Part shown: positions 62,104 to 64,000 of the stretch, in pieces
Numbering within the stretch: position 1 is the first letter of the stretch
Layout: each line of letters opens with the position of its first letter
DNA from: Clostridiales bacterium
GTDB lineage: Bacteria > Bacillota > Clostridia > DUPQ01
DNA: 64,000 nucleotides
Direction: 5' to 3'
NCBI GenBank assembly: GCA_023145435.1
Contig: JAGLDS010000007.1
Coordinates: forward strand, 1-64,000
Notes under the pieces: model-generated
The model's database searches: none
What the model saw: the letters and a program-made list of their open reading frames with translations, nothing else
Told to the model about the DNA's origin: nothing
Position numbers and translations under genes: made by a program

Positions 62104-62883
62104 CTATTTGCTAAAAGCCTTTTTATAATAGATTGATTCACTTATTAAATCATACCCATGTCCAACCCAATCGGCTGAATGTGCATCTGAACCAAATGAA
62201 TAGTCTATATTATAATCATAGGATAAATTCATTATGTCTTTTGATGGATACACATCACTATTACTAACCTTATGAAGAAATGCAAGTGAGTTAATTTCTA
62301 GTTTCACACCTGTTTCTTCAAGAGCTATCATGATTTTTTTCAATATATCTATATTACTATTATGATCATACATACCTTTTTTCATAGGAAATCTTTTAGG
62401 TAGTGTGTAAACCCACCTTTGTAAATCTAGGTGGGCTATTATATCAAAATATCCTGATTTAATAGCTTTTAGAGAGTTTTCAAAAGAAATCCTAGCATAT
62501 TCATTAGGATTTAAATTAGATGATAATATATTATATCCAGGTATATGAAAATGAGTTGCTCCTAAAACCAAATCAAATTCTCCTTGATTTAGGTTGTATT
62601 CAATTTCGTCAATAAAATCGGGATGATAATCAACCTCAATTCCTGTTTTAATAACAATTTTACTTTCATATTCTTTAGCTTTTTTCTTTACAGCTAAACA
62701 ATATTTTTCGATATTACCTTTTTTTATTCTATCACCTGCATCAGAAATTGATAATGGCATATGATCTGTAAAGCAGATTTCATCAAATCCTTGGTTAATG
62801 GCGCTTTCTATAAAGGCATCTGCTCTATGTGGTTCGTTTGTAAGATTAGGGTGAGTGTGGTAATCACATTTTTTATTTAACAT
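62104..62883 (-). CDS. PHP-domain phosphoesterase (histidinol-phosphatase HisK-like)
   Basis: A 259-residue PHP-domain protein with metal ligands CDYHTHPNLTNEPHRADAF, FTDHMPLS, GIEVDYHPDF, LGATHFHIPG, LEINSLAFLHK and GSDAHSADWVGHG. It resembles histidinol-phosphatase HisK, but no histidine genes are near, so it may act on another phosphate ester. ATG 62883 has GGAG; the track's 62919 overlaps the neighbour. It follows the UroD-like gene by 25 bases, in the same operon. Confidence 0.82.
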   Translation of the reverse strand: MLNKKCDYHTHPNLTNEPHRADAFIESAINQGFDEICFTDHMPLSISDAGDRIKKGNIEKYCLAVKKKAKEYESKIVIKTGIEVDYHPDFIDEIEYNLNQGEFDLVLGATHFHIPGYNILSSNLNPNEYARISFENSLKAIKSGYFDIIAHLDLQRWVYTLPKRFPMKKGMYDHNSNIDILKKIMIALEETGVKLEINSLAFLHKVSNSDVYPSKDIMNLSYDYNIDYSFGSDAHSADWVGHGYDLISESIYYKKAFSK

Positions 62884-62908
62884 ATTTTTTCTCCATAATA
62901 TTTTTTTA

Positions 62909-63916
62909 TTATTCTTCAAATGCTTTTAGCATTGCCATAACATTTTCACAAGGAATATCATATGGAAGTGCATGGGTAGGTGCTGCAATATACCCTCCAT
63001 TTTCTCCTAAGATATTCATAATTCTTTTTGTTTCTTTATAGACGACTTGAGGACTTTCAAATGGAAGCAGTGCTTGAGTGCTAATAGCTCCCCAAAATGA
63101 CAATTGTCCTCCAAATTGTTTCTTTATTTTCTTAATATCATATATTTCAGGTTGAAATGTATTATAGCAATTAAGACCGGCATCAAGTAAATCGGGGAAA
63201 ATCTCTTCAATATCTCCACAGGAATGTTGCATAATATAAAATCCATGCTTTTGACATGCGGCGTACATTTTTTTAATGCGTGGTAATATAAATTCTCGCC
63301 ATAGGGCAGGACCCATGATAAGACCATGTTGTTGTCCCCAATCGTCTCCAAAGTAGAAACCATCAATACCAGTAAATTGTCCATAAAGTTCAATAACACT
63401 AATATTGAAATCGCAAATCTGATCAAGTAATTGGTGAACAAAGTTTGGATTAAGAGCCATATCCATTAGTAAATTTTCAAACCCTCTCATTGACCAAGCT
63501 CGTTCAAATAGAGAAAATCCAATATCTCCTATAACAAAATTATCTTTTTTTTCTACTAGACTATTTTTTATATGATTAGAAGCAATCTCTATATTAAGAG
63601 TTGGGAAATCAACCATAGATATGTTAGCTTCTTTAAATAATGGGTCGTCAATTATTCCAATATCTTTATCAACACCACTTCTGTTCCAAACCACACCAAA
63701 GAAATCTCTAAAATTTCCTGGCTTTTCCTTTAGTTCTTCATTAATATCATTCCAATAAGCTCTATGAAGGTGATTGTTGAGTTTGCCAAGGAATTTTTCA
63801 TCATCTAAAAAGGCAACCATTTTTTTATGTTCTTCCATAGTAAATTCAACATGGTAAGGAATACTATCAGATGACTTATGCGATAAACTATTTATAACTC
63901 GTTGCCTATTGTTCAT
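62909..63916 (-). CDS. Uroporphyrinogen decarboxylase family protein with HxC(n)C zinc-type residues
   Basis: A 335-residue UroD-superfamily protein. The start MNNRQRVINSLSHKSSDSIPYHVEF and FGVVWNRSG are typical. The centre has FDDWGQQHGLIMGP-like FYFGDDWGQQ. The active-site segment QHSCGDIEEI (H-x-C) and a later Cys in LPYDIPCENVMAM supply the Zn ligands (H-x-C-xn-C) of corrinoid-dependent methyltransferases. It therefore resembles MtaA/MttB-side methyltransferases more than haem decarboxylase. It is distinct from the tandem pair at 4-6 kb, which lacks this H-x-C. GGAG precedes ATG 63916. Confidence 0.85.
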   Translation of the reverse strand: MNNRQRVINSLSHKSSDSIPYHVEFTMEEHKKMVAFLDDEKFLGKLNNHLHRAYWNDINEELKEKPGNFRDFFGVVWNRSGVDKDIGIIDDPLFKEANISMVDFPTLNIEIASNHIKNSLVEKKDNFVIGDIGFSLFERAWSMRGFENLLMDMALNPNFVHQLLDQICDFNISVIELYGQFTGIDGFYFGDDWGQQHGLIMGPALWREFILPRIKKMYAACQKHGFYIMQHSCGDIEEIFPDLLDAGLNCYNTFQPEIYDIKKIKKQFGGQLSFWGAISTQALLPFESPQVVYKETKRIMNILGENGGYIAAPTHALPYDIPCENVMAMLKAFEE

Positions 63917-64000
63917 AATTTCTCCTTTTGGTTTTTCTAAAAACATTATATAATAAATCAAATAGTAAATGAATAGTTAATGGGGAATACATGAGTTCAA

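Noticed and set aside
1-64000. CRISPR array, insertion sequence, prophage or attachment site
   Set aside because: No regularly spaced repeats, transposase, integrase or phage structural frames were seen on either strand, and the tRNA at the left edge has no downstream duplicate of its 3' end.

Overview
The window is about 64 kb of an AT-rich (roughly 30 % G+C by eye) bacterial chromosome. Strong AGGAGG-type ribosome sites, sigma-A promoters, a Cys T-box, a clostridial ferredoxin, two-subunit transketolase, GTP-type PEPCK, CoaX, DarA, RicT, YabE, ZapA and DUF6062/DUF975/DUF4330 proteins all point to the Bacillota, class Clostridia, most likely near Lachnospirales (the order is inference). There is no rRNA, prophage, insertion sequence, CRISPR array or replication origin. 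Most of it is ordinary chromosome, densely packed with genes.

Layout. 1-4.1 kb: the 3' part of a tRNA-Thr, then small housekeeping genes (Nudix, signal peptidase I, Dabb, methyltransferase, a methyltransferase remnant, DUF975, 2H phosphoesterase, GNAT). 4.1-9.9 kb: a tandem pair of UroD-superfamily genes, a TPR membrane protein, YitT and split transketolase. 9.9-18.3 kb: tatD, a coiled-coil membrane protein, yabE, ksgA, pckG, zapA, dut, yigZ, yebC and a thioesterase. 18.3-25.6 kb: an envelope-polysaccharide block with a minus-strand operon (glycosyltransferase, DUF4330, membrane protein, O-antigen ligase-like), a nucleotide-sugar dehydrogenase and a divergent asparagine-synthetase-like gene. 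25.7-40.8 kb: plus-strand genes for an XPD-like helicase, Nnr, alanine racemase, an anchored protein, Fe-ADH, a DHPS-like protein, BirA, an Asn/Lys-rich protein, CoaX, then the yaaO-tmk-darA-holB-ricT neighbourhood and a ferredoxin.

40.9-47.6 kb: an RsmC-like methyltransferase, a P-loop/Asp23-like fusion, DUF6062, an 8-oxoguanine glycosylase, a 6S-like RNA, a nitrilase-GDPD fusion, and cysS behind a T-box. 47.6-50.7 kb: a two-gene carbohydrate module (DUF4091 and beta-propeller). 50.7-55.7 kb: a small membrane protein, a B12-binding radical SAM protein and three Tad-pseudopilin-like genes. 55.7-60.1 kb: GtrA, heparinase II/III-like, an anchored protein and a polytopic glycosyltransferase. 60.2-63.9 kb (minus): a LysM 5'-nucleotidase, a PHP phosphoesterase and a third UroD-superfamily protein.

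The most distinctive signals are regulatory. Three genes (Nudix, asparagine-synthetase-like, nnr) have a -10 box six bases before the start codon and no Shine-Dalgarno, which predicts leaderless mRNAs. Two divergent gene pairs share promoter elements: a common -35 dyad at 24.04 kb and overlapping extended -10 boxes at 43.12 kb. Three intrinsic terminators abut the next gene's ribosome site. A 19-bp palindrome precedes the nucleotidase, and gtrA appears to start at AUU or to carry a frameshift. I did not find a convincing new defence or mobile system.
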